Below, piece by piece: positions 10,661 through 22,119 of a stretch of DNA of 64,000 bases. Source of the DNA: Budorcas taxicolor (Eukaryota > Chordata > Mammalia > Artiodactyla > Bovidae); NCBI RefSeq assembly GCF_023091745.1, contig NC_068925.1, forward strand, positions 71,985,085 to 72,049,084. Direction: 5' to 3'. A program made the translations under genes and the position numbers. The notes beneath the pieces are model-generated. The model made no database searches and was not told where the DNA came from. It worked only from the letters and a program-made list of their open reading frames with translations. Each line of letters begins with the position of its first letter. Position 1 is the stretch's first letter.

Positions 10661-11440
10661 TGACATCCTTGCTGCCCACAGCCCGGGCCATGAGCCCAAG
10701 CTTAACGAAAGCCCTCTGGGCTGCAGTCTTGTGAGTACACAGACCCTCCTCCCCTGCATTGACACAAAACTCCTTGGCAACCCCAGCTAGACCTGAGCAC
10801 CTGTTTCGACCCATGGGTTTTTATGTTCTTGCATTTGTTTCCAAGGGGGCCAGTAGGCACTTGCACTCCCCTCTTTGGTCCCTCGCCCCGTGGAATTGGT
10901 AGCGTCCTGTTGGCCTTGCACTGTGATGAATGGGCTTCCTCTGGCAAGCAGGCAGTGACTGAAGGCCTGCCAGCCTGTGGGCCCTCGTCTGCAACAGTGC
11001 ACTCAGATGCGATTAGCCCAAGTGTCACAGTGCTTGGCAATGGTTCCGGGAGGCAGCGAGGGAGGGCCTTTGTTCATGTCACCATCATGTCAGCTGGCTA
11101 CAGTTCATTTGGCTGCCAGCCTGCTTGGCTTTTTGCATCATCCCCACTCCCTCCTCCCTCAGCTAGTGGTTAGTCCATCATCCCAGATTTTTCAGGGAAG
11201 ATTCGGGGTGTGTGGGTCAAGTTGCTGTGTCTTTTGCTAAAGCAGCTCTGGCACTACCTAGACAATGAACAAATGCTGCATGGTTTAGGAGGGCGGCTCC
11301 TGGGGGAACCTCTCCTGTTAGTTGGTGCAGAGGAGAAGGACCAAGTGTGGCAAAATTTGACCTAGCACCCAGGCACTTGGGACTGTCCCAGAAAATGTTG
11401 TATTTGGGGTGGGGGGTAGGTTTCAGCATTTGTTGCTTCA
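10661..11440. other. No gene seen; unique DNA
   Basis: Mixed-GC unique sequence without recent transposons. ORFs of 60-120 codons occur on both strands but none shows a known domain. Confidence 0.45.
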
Positions 11441-12060
11441 ACGCATTATAATGAAACACATATTACACCCCTGCACTGTTCTCAGTTCAGTTCAGTCACT
11501 CAGTGGTGCCTGACTCTTTGCGACCCCATGGACTGCAGCACACCAGGCTTCCCTGTCCATCACCAACTCCCGGAGCTTGCTCAGACTCATGTCCATTGAG
11601 TTGGTGATGCCATCCAACCATCTCATCCTCTGTCATCCCCTTCTCCTCCTGCCTTCAATCTTTCCCAGCATCAGGGTCTTTTCCAATGAGTCAGTTCTTT
11701 GCATCAGGTGGATAAAGTATTGGAGTTTGAGCTTCAGCATCAGTCCTTCCAATGAACACCCAGGACTGATTTCCTTTAGAATGGACTGGTTGGATCTCCT
11801 TGCAGTCCAAGGGACTCTCAGGAGTCTTCTCCAGCACCACAGTTCAAAAGCATCGATTCTAGCACCGTTCTAGACCCTGGGAATAAAGCAGTGAACAATA
11901 CAGATGAAAGCCCCTGCCTTATGGGGCCAACATTCTGGGTTGGGAAGGGGAGTGAACAGGAGAGCCAGGCAAACAAGCCTAAAAATAGCTGTTAAAGGAT
12001 GCTAGCAGAAAATTAAAACAGCCAAGAAGAACCTGGCCACAGGGGATGCTCTTGTCAGCT
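11440..12060 (+). repeat. Old mammalian interspersed repeat, split by BovB
   Basis: After the BovB the sequence reads CTGGGAATAAAGCAGTGAAC then CCTGCCTTATGGGGC. This is a motif order seen in a widespread old mammalian repeat that I cannot name with certainty. The BovB at 11483-11861 sits inside it. Confidence 0.4.
11483..11861 (-). mobile_element. BovB 3' end with target duplication
   Basis: About 380 bp antisense, starting with CAGTTCAGTTCAG. It is flanked by GCACTGTTCT (11473-11482) and GCACCGTTCT (11862-11871), a 10-bp duplication with one later change. Confidence 0.92.
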
Positions 12061-12490
12061 CCCATAGTGCGTTCAGCACGCAGTGGGTCCCTGACTGATC
12101 CACCCAGCTCTGCTGGGCTGGGTCTGACTCCCACACCCCCTAGCAGCAGTCAATGGGGGCTGCTAGGATGGAAGAACCTCCTAGAATGACCTCCTGCTGG
12201 CAGGAGTATCCCCCAGGAGACAGACTCCACCCAGTGCGGCCCTCTCCACCCACCCCAGCCAGGATGTCCTCTTCCGGAATTTTTGCTCTTCCCTCCCCCA
12301 AATGTAACCTGGTGAGCAGAGAGAGCTTCAACTTGGTAACACAGATACCGGCTCTCTGAACACAGCCATTCAGACATGCGTAACCTAGAGGAGATCTCGT
12401 GCAGGCAGGAACTAGTGGAGAGACTATTGCTAACAAACAGAGGACAGCCATCTAGAGAGCCGCAGATCCAGCCTAGGCAGGGCCAGGGCA
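12061..12490. other. No gene seen; unique DNA
   Basis: Unique, moderately GC-rich sequence with no repeat or coding family recognised. Confidence 0.4.
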
Positions 12491-12620
12491 GAGCTTTCTG
12501 TAAAGGGCTGTCCTGTGTGTTATAGCATGGCCAGCAGCGTCCCAGGCCTCAAAAATAGCTCCAGAAAAGGAAAGAAATGTTCCCCCTTGCCAATCGCCCT
12601 TCACTTGAGAACCACTAGCT
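12490..12620 (-). repeat. MER20-like hAT fragment
   Basis: Resembles antisense MER20: GGCTGTCCTGTGTGTTATAG, AGCAGCGTCCCAGGCCTC, ending TTGAGAACCACTAG, a hAT-Charlie-type terminus. It is diverged. Confidence 0.45.
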
Positions 12621-12999
12621 TAACTCAACATCACTCAACTTAGTGGACCTAGAAGAACCTTTTATCTGGGGAGGACTCTGAACACCACACAAAATTATTT
12701 GTGGGTTATTCCGAACACTCCGGAAAGTGGTGCATCCAGCTGAAGCCCACTTTCCCTACTACAGAGTCAGGGTCTTGGGATCTGGGCCCTGTATGGCCCT
12801 CTGGCCATACTCCACACCGCCGCAGTCTCTACCTTTCACTTCAGTCAAGCCCAACAGCTTGCACCAGCCTATATCCACTCTGCATTGAATGTCCTGGGCC
12901 TTTGCTTGCGCTACTCCAAATGTCTGGAATGCCCTCCCCACTGTCCTCGCTGTTACTGCGTCCAAGCTCACTCTGCTTGCCACAAGACAAGTCAATGAA

Positions 13000-13415
13000 T
13001 CCAAGGTACTGGGATCAGGAAGGGACTTTATTCAGGAGCTGGCAGATGGAGAAGATGGCAGGCTAGTGCCTCGAAATAACCACATTGTCAGGGCCTGGTT
13101 GCCAGGTTCTTGCATGGATCCGAGATGGGGTCGGGTGCGGGGGAAGGTGAGGAAATCAACTACAAAGACTATTCAGTCCTTGCAAGTGTCCCTTAGAAGG
13201 GCGAGCCTCAGGCAGGGGGATGTATCAGTTTCCCCTCCTTACAGTCCTTCACAGGTGAGTGGCTCAGGTTATCTCCCTGAGGCGGGCCGTTAGGTATGTT
13301 TATAAAAACAAAAAAGGGTGAAAGGCACAGAAGCAGATCCAATGTAAATTGAAAATGAACCCTTCCTGGTTTCAGTGCCTGGCTCACTGAGTCCTTCTTC
13401 AAGGTGCGCTTAAAG
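13000..13415 (-). mobile_element. Possible antisense ERV LTR inside L2
   Basis: The insert in L2 carries an inverted poly(A) signal (TTTATT, 13027-13032) near one edge and an inverted TATA-like motif (13299-13304), which fits an antisense LTR. No target duplication was confirmed and the family is unknown. Confidence 0.33.
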
Positions 13416-13450
13416 GGGCTTCCCTGGTCGCTCAGATGGTAAAGACTGCA
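13416..13450 (+). repeat. Isolated 35-bp Bov-tA head
   Basis: Only the tRNA-derived 5' head of Bov-tA (GGCTTCCCTGGTCGCTCAG, ATGGTAAAGACTGCA) is present. The body and tail are absent, which is the opposite of the usual 5' truncation. Confidence 0.6.
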
Positions 13451-13725
13451 CTTGGGGGTCACCCCCTGCAGGAAGCCTTCCCTGATGTCCGGAGAGGACT
13501 GAGGACCCACTTTGATCATGAGCTCCCTTTGCACCTGACACTTGGGCCTTCCCTCCTCTGAGAGCAGAGACGGGACCTGAAGCCCTCTAGCCCAACCAGT
13601 CCTATAGTATCAGTAGTTTGGGGTTATGGGCCCATTTCTCCCACTTGACATTCAAGGCAGAGACTCTGTGTTTTCATCTCCAGAACCTAGCAAAGTGTCT
13701 GATACAGAGTCGATGCTCCTTAGAT

Positions 13726-15235
13726 GGCAAAACGAATGGACAAGTGAACAGAGCATAGAGATGGATGAGATTCAGAGCATGCACAAGAGAACACTGGCTT
13801 GCAGGAGGGACAGAATCAAAGGGGAATCGTGTTTCTGCAACAGAGGTGGGAATGATTAAGCGGCCTGCCCTTCATTCCTCTTCCCTTCAGGCTCAATACT
13901 TCAATTGCCTTAACCTTTCATCCCACATCCAGCTCATTTCCCAGCCCTCTAATCATCTTTGTCGTTCACATTCCTCGGGGCCTTCCCCGTGATTTCCAGG
14001 GGCCGCTTTTGTGTTTGATGTGCTGTGTTCAGAGCGGCAGGAACGCGAGCCTGGGAGTATCACTTCCACTTAATTAGCGCGGGATTCCACAATTCCCAGA
14101 CCTCACCACCGCTGGGCCTGCTGGCTGCGGGAGAAGCCCTGCCTCCAGGCACCAGCAAATGGTTTTCACAGAGAAGTGAGGAGACAGAATTGAACTGGTG
14201 ATTATTCTAACAATTTCCTTTTCTGTGTCAGGACTGCTCCATGGGGAGGCCGGGCTTCTAGGACAGGAGGGTGGGCCAGGCCAGGTGCAGAATGCGGAGG
14301 AGCAGGTACCAGGCTTGGAGAGGCTCGGTGCTCTGGGCTGGGATGTGGATAGTTCACACTAGAGGAGGCACCCAAGGGACGTGGTGCCTTGGCAGGGTAA
14401 CTGCCTTCACCTGTGACGGATGGGGGCAAAGCGGGGTCCAGGGCCTTCTCAGATTCAAGCCTCTTGGCTCCACCGCTGTCCTGGGGAGCTACGATGGACA
14501 GACGGAGGGACAGGCTCGCTGTGTAGCTCCCAGTCCGGAGGGCTTCTGGGACCCCACAGCCCCTTCTCCTGGGTCAGAGACAGAGGAGGCAGTGCTGGGG
14601 ACAGGAGTCCTTTAGCAGCCTGATGTCTCATGACACAGGCCCAGTGCGTGGCCAGGTAGCCCTTGGCTCCCAGACTGCCGCCCCCTGGCCAGGCTGTCGA
14701 CCCCGCCCATTGACAGCGGCCTCGGCCAGTTTGAAGCCATGCTTTCTGGAGTCCCCCTCACGCTCCTTCCGTCCAGCCTGCCTCAGCTCTCCACACCGCG
14801 GCTGCCCAGGGAGCCCTGTGAACCCCGTCAGCCTTCAGTGGCCCAGCAAGTTCCTGCCATGCTGGCTCCTGTTTATCACTGGGGCTGGCTGCTTTTCATC
14901 CATCAGATCATCATCGATCAGCCCATCATCAGTCCGTCAGCAAAGGCCTGTCGGGGGCCGGGCACTGTTCTGATGCAGAGGTGAAGGAGGCAGGGTTCTG
15001 CTCTCGGGGGGCTCGCTCCCGTCCTCATGGGAAGGCCTGGGCAGTTTACTGCAGAAAGAGGCAGAGGACCCGTGGGCTCCATGGGTGCCTCGCTGTTTCA
15101 TCAAGTCCAGCTCCACCGCAGATACCCCACCGCAGTCCAGCTTCAAGGGAGCAGTCCTGAGGAGGCTGCCTGGCCAGTGCCCCCTCTGGCCCCTGCTGCC
15201 CCCCAGGAGGCATGGAAACAGCAGGAGTTTGCCCC
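13726..15235. other. No gene seen; repeat-poor, GC-rich unique DNA
   Basis: There is no recent transposon for 1.5 kb, and GC rises towards the 3' side. At 14677-14690 the motif GCCGCCCCCTGGCC is a partial CTCF-like match. ORFs up to 116 codons are present on both strands and none resembles a known protein. Confidence 0.45.
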
Positions 15236-15745
15236 TCACTCACACTCACACATCCATCCACACTCCATCCATCCACACATACACACTCACACAACCATCC
15301 ACACACACATCCATATGTACACATCCATATACACACATCCGTCCATACACATCCATCCACACACACATCCATCCACACTCCATCCATCCATACTCCATCC
15401 ATCCACACGCATCCATCCACACATCCACATATACACTCACACAACCATACACACACATCCACACACATCCATACACAAATCCACATATATACTCACACAT
15501 CCATACATACACATACATACACACTCATGCACACACATCCACACACACATCCATACACATTCGTGTACACACATCCACACATACATCCATACACACACAT
15601 CCATGCACATATACACACACTCACACATCCATCCTTACACACACATCCATACACATCCATCCATACACACACATACACGCACACATTCACACACACACAC
15701 ATCCATACACACACAGTTCCATACTCACACACATATACACACTCA
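15236..15745. repeat. Complex CA / CATC / CATA microsatellite array
   Basis: About 510 bp built almost entirely from CACACA, CATCCATC and ACATACA blocks. It is purine-poor on the plus strand, and with so few stop codons several frames stay open at once, on both strands. The long plus-strand frame 15027-15878 and the His/Thr-rich and Cys/Val-rich frames are products of this composition. Confidence 0.95.
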
Positions 15746-15960
15746 AGGATGCTTAGTGAGAGGCCTGGGGGCCGGACACAGGGCCCACCATTTCTGCCCC
15801 TGGTGGCGGGTGGAGGTCTTTGAGCCTGGATGTGGTTTCCAAAATGGACTGCTCTGGCCAAACTCGGTGCCACACTGATGGGAGGCCTGGGGTGGAGAGA
15901 TGAGCCGCACAGCAGGACACCCAGGAGCAGGCTGTGGAGTAGCCACTGCACCGGGCCTGG

Positions 15961-16260
15961 CTCACAGGGGCGGGTGTGGGTCAAGGACGCACCCTGCCAG
16001 CGCGGAGGGCACACGTGCAAGGGGCTCGGTAAACGGCAGCTCCGTTGCCCCCTGCCGCCTCCGCAGGAAGTCTTCCTTCTGCCCTCTCGCGCTCTCCTCC
16101 TTGGCGACTGTCCCAAGAGTGAGCTGCCTGGGAAGAATGCAGTGACAGAAATACTCGGCCGTGTCGGAGCGTCCCTGCTGGCAGCTGCTGTCGGGTCCTG
16201 GGCCGCCCTCCCCCGGGAGCGGCTGTGCCCTGTGTTGCCCGCTCTCCCGCGCCCCTAGTG
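15961..16260. promoter_or_regulatory. Short CpG island
   Basis: By hand count the 300 bp hold 24 CpG dinucleotides at about 68% GC, roughly 0.7 of expectation, which passes the classical CpG-island criteria. No transposon accounts for it. No TATA box, splice-linked exon or known coding sequence was recognised, so promoter, enhancer or silent island are all possible. Confidence 0.55.
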
Positions 16261-16398
16261 GCGGGCTTGGGGAAGCCACCTGAACTCGCCCAGCCTGTTT
16301 CCAACCTCTGTTAACTGCGGATAAGACCTCCCTCGAAAACCAGTTGCAAGTATTAAGGGAGGAGTGGCCACCTTTCTTCATTCTAAAAAAAGAATGAG

Positions 16399-16625
16399 GG
16401 ACTTCCCTGGTGGTCCAGAGGCTGACTCTGCACTTCCAACACAGCAGGGGCCCAGGCTCGATCCCTGATCAGGAAACAAGATCCCTCATGCTGCGACTAA
16501 AGAGTCCTCAGGTCACGGTGAAGATAGAAGATCCCGTGAGCTGCAACTAAAGCCGGCACAGTAAAATAAATAAACATAAATATGGGGAGGCAGGCGGGGG
16601 GGGGGGGGGGAGAGAAATTAAAAAA
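16399..16625 (+). mobile_element. CHR-type SINE with 14-bp target duplication
   Basis: tRNA-Glu-derived head (GGACTTCCCTGGTGGTCCAG) and the CTCGATCCCTGATCAGG B-box region, then the ATAAATAAACATAAA tail, a run of 15 G (16596-16610) and A-rich sequence. The flanking duplication is A7GAATGAG (16385-16398 and 16626-16639). CHR SINEs are shared by whales, hippos and ruminants. Confidence 0.88.
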
Positions 16626-16639
16626 AAAAAAAGAATGAG

Positions 16640-18785
16640 AGAACGGAGTGCCAAAGAAGAGAACGGCAGGAAGCCAGGCGGAGATGTGGGCTGAGGGAGG
16701 CACGTGGCACCTGGCTGGGGCCAGCACAAAATCCTAACAGCCGCAGCCCTTACTGCCTGCTGGCTGTTCTTAAATCTCTGAACCCAACATGCCTCGCTGT
16801 ACCTTCACAAAAGCCTCTTGAATCAAGTAGTATCCCATTTCACAGATGAGGAAAAAAGAGGCCAGAGAGATTAAGGAAGCTGCCTAAGGTCATTGCCCAG
16901 CTTGGAACAGACAGAGGTGTTCACCCCCCTCCACTGTGGTCCTTCACCTGCAGGGCCTCCCCAGTGCTGCCTGAGGGCCTGAGTCACTCCAGCCCTCATC
17001 TGTGAAGTGGGTGTGAGCATTCCAGCTCTAAATGGAATGTGTGACATTGACTGGAGGGTCCTCGCCCCTCTCCAGCCCTGAGAGGGAAACACTTTATAAA
17101 CAGGGGATTACCTATTGGCCCCGCTGCCCTGAGCCAGATCTCCGGTCCTGCCAAATTGTTGGAATGGTTCAGTGACAAGTGTGTTCTTAGGAAGAAATTT
17201 ATGGTGCCTTATTCAGAGTGAGTCACTGAATCACTGCGGTGAGAGGCACGGGGGAAGGGGCCATCTGCAGACACAGGCTAACTCACCCTGGTCCCAGCTG
17301 CCCTGGGCTTGGCGGCCTCCCCGGGCCCCAGCCAGAGGCTGAGTGCTGTCCGGTGAGCTTGTGATCAGGGGGCAGACGGAGACCGCCTTCAGCCGGGTAA
17401 AGTTGATGCCCCGTGGTGAATCTGTACATGCCCCAAAGGGCTCCAGAATTCACTTTCTGCCTGCCATCGAATTTCCTAGTCAAGTCAGGCTCCAGGTCAC
17501 TTGGAGTCCTTTCCAAGGGTCTTGCATAACCCTGCTAGAGCTGGATCAGCCAGGGAATATTTCACAGTTTGAGTGAATCCTCTTCTCTGCCTTTGAATTC
17601 TAAGAGAGGAAGGTGATTAAAAAATTAAACCTGAGAGGAAGATTTAGCTTAGTGATTGCAGTTCTGTTGGGATTTTTTTTTTTTCCTTTAAAGACTACAC
17701 ACAGCCATTTTCATGAGGGAAGTCCCACCCTTAAACGTCGACGTTTTTGGTCATACATGTGACTGTTAGAAGGACCAGCATGGGAAAACGTCTGTCGAGG
17801 AAGAGCAGGTGATCTCTTCAGGCAGATGTCACTGGAGGTCACCAGACAAGGCTGACCCTCCCCTGTCTGCTCCTGGGTGCAGCGTGAGAACATCTCTGAT
17901 GCACCCAAACCCACAGGTTAGGATAGAGCACGCACACAGGGCCCAGGATCCATGGTCTGCAGGCCCAGCGTGGAGCCGGTGGAAACCAGCTCACTTCATG
18001 GGTGGTCACTTGTGTCGTCATCCACATTTTGCAAACAGCTAAAGGCCAGGATGGGAAAGCAGACCACTGGGCAGCAAAAAGTGGAGTCCATAGGGTTGTT
18101 CATCGTGAAGCTCACCCCCTCTGCAGAAGGAGAGCCCAGCAGGCCTTTTCAGGTACTGTTGACTCCTACTTTAATCATAATGCTAACATGGTTAACATCT
18201 TCATCTCTCAGTCCAAACCACACGAGGAGGAGATAAACTGGAAGGACAGAACAGCCTCTAGAGCTGAGATGTTCAGTATTTTGAGGGTGAGTGACCTCTC
18301 TGAGGATCTAACCTGTGAACGCTCGCCCCAGAAAGAAGCTTTCACACCCCATGCATTCTGTACCGTATCAGGTGGCTCTTAGCCCCTGAGGCTCAACCAC
18401 AACACCCAGATTAAGAACCCTTGCTAGAGAGACTGGGCAGGTCTATGAGCTGACCTCTCGGACCTTGGAGAGCAGACGCAGCGACTTTAACCTGCTGCCG
18501 GCAAGTTAAACCTGATGGAACAAACACCCCTCTCCCTGACAGGTGGGGATGGTCCTCCCAGCGGCCGTGTCAGAGCCCAGGTATGCTTGACATGTCCACC
18601 TAAGCAAGCAGGGATGCACGTAAACACTGGTTGAGCACAGTAACTGCTATCAAAGGGTTTAGAAATGATGTGGCAGGCACTCTTCTGGTGCTTTAATACA
18701 TTAAATCCTTGCAAAAGCCCTGGAAGATGTTTCTCAAATTCCATCTCCAGTGGTCAAATTACTAGAAATGTAATATTTTCCCAGA
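16640..18785. other. No gene seen; unique DNA with one MIR trace
   Basis: Around 16800-16905 antisense MIR is suggested by CCCATTTCACAGATGAGG. The rest is unique. A T run lies near 17672-17685. No coding family is recognised. Confidence 0.45.
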
Positions 18786-18789
18786 AAGA

Positions 18790-19015
18790 AAACACTCACT
18801 GGTACTATTGAACACTTGCTTTGTGTCAAACATTGTGCTAAGAATGGGTTTCCCATGTCTTCATTTACTTTACACAAACCACACTTTACAGATGAGGAAA
18901 TTCAGGTTCAGAGAGACTAAGTGATGTGCCCGAGATAACAGGGCTCTAAGCAGTGGAACTGGAATCTGATCCAAGTTTCTCCATTTCTAAACCCTTTAAA
19001 ACTTCACGGCACATA
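18790..19015 (-). repeat. MIR SINE (MIRb-like)
   Basis: Antisense order: TGCTTTGTGTCAAACATTGT, CACTTTACAGATGAGGAAAT, AGAGAGACTAAGTGATG. It is colinear with MIRb. Confidence 0.75.
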
Positions 19016-19035
19016 GACGGGGAAACAGCGGCTCA

Positions 19036-19612
19036 CTTTATTTTTGGGGGCTCTAAAATCACTGCAGATGGTGATTGCAGCCATGAAATTAAAAGACACT
19101 TACTCCTTGGAAGGAAAGTATATTAAAAAGCAGAGACATTACTTTGCCGACAAAGGTCCGTCTAGTCAAGGCTATGGCTTTTCCAGTGGTCATGTATGGA
19201 TGTGAGAGTTGGACTAGAAAGAAAGCTGAACCCAGAAGAATTCATGCTTTTGAACTGTGGTGTTGGAGAAGACACTTGAGAGTCCCTTGGGCTGCAGGGA
19301 GATCCAACCAGTCTGTCCTAAACGAGATCAGTCTTGGGTGTTCATTCGAAGGACTGATGTTGAAGCTGGAACTCCAATACTTTGGCTACCTGATGTGAAG
19401 AGCTGACTCACTGGAAAAGAGCCTGATGCTGGGAAAGATTGAGGGCAGGAGAAGGGGACGACAGAGGATAAGATGGTTGGATGGCATCACCGACTCAGTG
19501 GACATAGGTTTGGGTGGACTCCGGGAGTTGATGATGGACAGGGAGGCCTGGCGTGGTGTGGTTCATGGGGTGGCAAAGAGTCGGACACTACTAAGTGATT
19601 GAACTGAACTGA
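19036..19612 (+). mobile_element. BovB 3' end, 577 bp
   Basis: Sense and 5'-truncated, ending GATTGAACTGAACTGAA. It encodes the decayed C-terminus of the BovB protein (19144-19398: VRLVKAMAFPVVMYGCESWT). A Bov-tA follows 36 bp downstream. Confidence 0.93.
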
Positions 19613-19647
19613 AAACTCTTTGACAGCAGTTATTGTGCTCTACCGGG

Positions 19648-19842
19648 CTCCCAGGTGGAGCTAGTGGTAAAGAATCTGCCTGCCAAACCAGTAGACGTGG
19701 GTTCAATCCCTGGGTTGGGAAGATCCCCTGAAGGAGGGAAATAGCAACCCACTCCAGTATTCTTGCCTGGAGAACCCCCATGGACAGAGGAGCCTGACGG
19801 CTACAATCTAGAGAGTCACAAAGAAGTGAACTCAACTGAGCA
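19648..19842 (+). mobile_element. Bov-tA SINE
   Basis: Sense copy with head CTCCCAGGTGGAGCTAGTGG, body CTCCAGTATTCTTGCCTGG, and a worn tail ending CTCAACTGAGCAC. Confidence 0.92.
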
Positions 19843-20284
19843 CATTGTGCCCTACTCCCCTCTCCAGTTTGGGGTTACAGTCTACATGCTCACACACACC
19901 TAGAACGATCGAGGTTTGGTTACCGAAGTTCCAAAAAGATCTTATGTTTATGTCCAGGCCACAGACCCTGGTGGTGTGGGTGATATTTGTATCACTTCCA
20001 GTTAAACACAGAGGCTTGATCGCCTGCATTTATTTTTCTCTCCCTCTATCATAGATTTTTTTCCTCTTGCAAAGATGGCTACAACAATTTTTCTTATTCC
20101 TGAATACATGTCCCTTTACAATGCAACTTCACCAGTCTTCTCATCAAGAGAAAAGGTCTTGAATCTGGGTTGACTTGTTTTGACCAGTAGAATTCGGTGG
20201 AATTCTGCGTGACTTCTAAAACTTGGCCTTAGGAGACCTTGCAGCTTTTGCCTTGAATCTTTTGGAACATTTCCCTGAGATCAA

Positions 20285-20395
20285 GAGGGAGGGGATATGT
20301 GTATACATACAGCTGATGCACTTTGTTGTACAGAAAATAACACACCATGGTAAAGCAACCATACCTCAATACAATTTTTTTTAATGAAAATAAAA
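20285..20395 (+). mobile_element. L1 3' terminus
   Basis: Matches the ruminant L1 3'-UTR pattern (TGTATACATACAGCTGATGC, TTGTTGTACAGAAAATAACA, CATGGTAAAGCAACCATAC), followed by an A-rich tail near 20378-20395. Confidence 0.75.
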
Positions 20396-20399
20396 GAAA

Positions 20400-20655
20400 G
20401 CCCCAGAAAGAGAAAAACCCCTAACAGACAAAGGAGTGGTAATTAGAAGGGTATCAAAATTCTCTCCAGATACACTGAATAGAACATAATAGAAAAATAC
20501 CTTTAAAACTCTGAAGGAAAATGATTTTCCACCCAGAATTTTATAATCACCCCAATGATCAATCAAATGTGAGGAAAATAAAGATGTTTTTAAACAAGCA
20601 ACTCTCAAAACCTGGGCTCATCATAAAAGAGGGAGCCGTGGCACCCAGAACAGGC
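20400..20655 (+). repeat. Old L1M fragment
   Basis: The segment with TTCCACCCAGAATTTTATAA, ATCAAATGTGAGGAAAATAA and AAACAAGCAACTCTCAAAA follows the common L1M 3'-region order. The Bov-tA at 20663 truncates it. Confidence 0.5.
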
Positions 20656-20662
20656 ATGCATG

Positions 20663-20851
20663 CATGCTCAGTCATGGCTGACTCTTCCCGACCCCGTGGA
20701 CTGTAGCCCACCAGGCTCCTCTGTCCATGGGATTCTCCAGGCAAGAATATTGCAGTGGGTCGCCATTCCCTTCTCCAGGGGATCTTCCCAACCCAGGAAT
20801 CAAACCCGCATTGGCAGTGGGGTTCTTTACTGCTAAGCCACCAGCGAAGCC
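20663..20851 (-). mobile_element. Bov-tA SINE
   Basis: Antisense. It starts at the ATGCTCAGTCATGGCTGACTC tail side (after a CATG repeat) and ends at the head GCCACCAGCGAAGCCCA. Confidence 0.92.
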
Positions 20852-21111
20852 CAAGGCTCCAGCACAGGAAAAGACAGAGGGAAGTCTCCGCACCAAGAGC
20901 AAGGAGCCAGCCCAGACTGAGCAGCGGAAAACGCACAGGGAAAGGAAGTTTCCAGAGTGAGGGACACAGGGCAAGGACTGGCTATTCAGCACAGCTGGGC
21001 AGCAGGCGGATTGCTGCCAGGGACTGACGGAGCCACTGAAGGAAGTGGGGGAAGTTGGTATAAGTAGAAGAAACAGAGAAATGGGAAAGGGGGGTTTATT
21101 TATCCTTTCTT

Positions 21112-21256
21112 TAAAAAATATTCTTACTTACTTATCTGGCTGCATTGGATCTTAGTTTCAGCATGTGGGACCTAGTTCCCTGACCAGGAAAGGAACCTGG
21201 GCCCTCTGCTTTAGGAGCATGGAGTCTTAGCCACTGGACCACCAGGGAAGCCCTAG
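21112..21256 (-). mobile_element. CHR-type SINE
   Basis: Antisense: a T/A-rich tail, then GCTGCATTGGATCTTAGT, CCTGACCAGGAAAGGAACC, and a head ending CCACTGGACCACCAGGGAAG. A standard CHR. Confidence 0.85.
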
Positions 21257-21362
21257 ATTATTTGTTCTTGAAAAAAAAAAAGTTTTATAAAAGGCATGTA
21301 GGTGAACATTTTAATCTAGAGTGAAAAGAAGGGAAAAAAGCAGCTACTGAGTTGGGGGGAGG

Positions 21363-21562
21363 GTGCTTCCCAGGTGGCTCAGCGATAAAGAATCCATTTG
21401 CCAATGCAGGAGATGCCAGAGACGCAGGTTCAATCCCTGGGTCAGGACGATTCCCTGGAGAAGGAAATGGCTACCCACTCCAGTATTCTTGGCTGGAGAA
21501 TTCCACGGACAGAGAAGCCTACAGTCCATGGGCTCACAAGGAGTCAGACATGACTGAGCACG
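21363..21562 (+). mobile_element. Bov-tA SINE
   Basis: Sense copy with head GCTTCCCAGGTGGCTCAGC and a complete body. The tail is AGTCAGACATGACTGAGCAC. Confidence 0.93.
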
Positions 21563-21714
21563 AAGGCGCTGGGCACCGAGTCGGGGAGCAGGGCAGAGCA
21601 ATAGAGAGGGGCGAGCTGTGGGCCCCTGGATTCCACTATACCTTTTAGCCCTATTTGATTTTTTTAACTATGGGAATAAGTCACTTTAATAAAAATCACT
21701 TTTTATGCAAAGAT

Positions 21715-21905
21715 AAACAGCTTGGGCTCTATAGTCCGATTACCCAGGTTCAGACCTCTGTTTACTTTCTTACTGGTGGCAGGGCCTGGTTCGAGCCACT
21801 GGCCTTCTTGTTTCCTTATCTACTTTGTAAAATTGAGGTAAGGGTTAAACATACTTTCTGCAAAGGGCCTGGTACAGGACATATGCTCAATAAATCACAG
21901 CCAGT
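21715..21905 (+). repeat. MIR SINE
   Basis: Sense MIR ending in CCTGGTACAGGACATATGCT and CAATAAATC, the typical 3' end. It is diverged upstream. Confidence 0.65.
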
Positions 21906-22088
21906 ATGATTTTGAAGACTGCTGAGAAATTCCATGATAGAGTGAAAGCAAACTCCGCTGCCCCAGATATGGGAGGAATTGAGAAAGCCTGAACAGTATC
22001 ACCCTTGCATTTGCCAGTAAGTTCTCCAGCTGTTGTAAAGTTGCTCCCACCCCACCCCCTCCCTATCTTGGTCATTAGCGATATCCTA

Positions 22089-22118
22089 GAAGCGACTTAG
22101 CAGCAGCAGCAGCAGCAG
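22089..22118 (+). repeat. Orphan Bov-A2 tail with (AGC)n
   Basis: GAAGCGACTTAGCAGCAGC plus further AGC units is exactly the 3' tail of Bov-A2, yet no SINE body precedes it. It is a 30-bp fragment whose (AGC)n could be polymorphic. Confidence 0.65.
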
Positions 22119-22119
22119 T

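Larger units (their letters stand above)
12790..13725 (+). repeat. L2 LINE fragment, split by an insertion
   Basis: L2-like sequence (TTTGCTTGCGCTACTCCAAA, TCTGGAATGCCC) stops near 13000. It resumes near 13448 with GGAAGCCTTCCCTGATGTCC and the L2 3' end through about 13725. About 430 bp of other sequence lies between. Confidence 0.6.

Noticed and set aside
15027..15878. 283-codon open frame, His/Thr/Ile-rich
   Set aside because: Nearly all of it is the CA/CATC microsatellite, which stays open in several frames on both strands. No domain and no coding context.
16255..16270. CTCF-like motif GCCCCTAGTGG at the edge of the CpG island
   Set aside because: Lacks one base of the core (a G of the GGC block), so it was not called.
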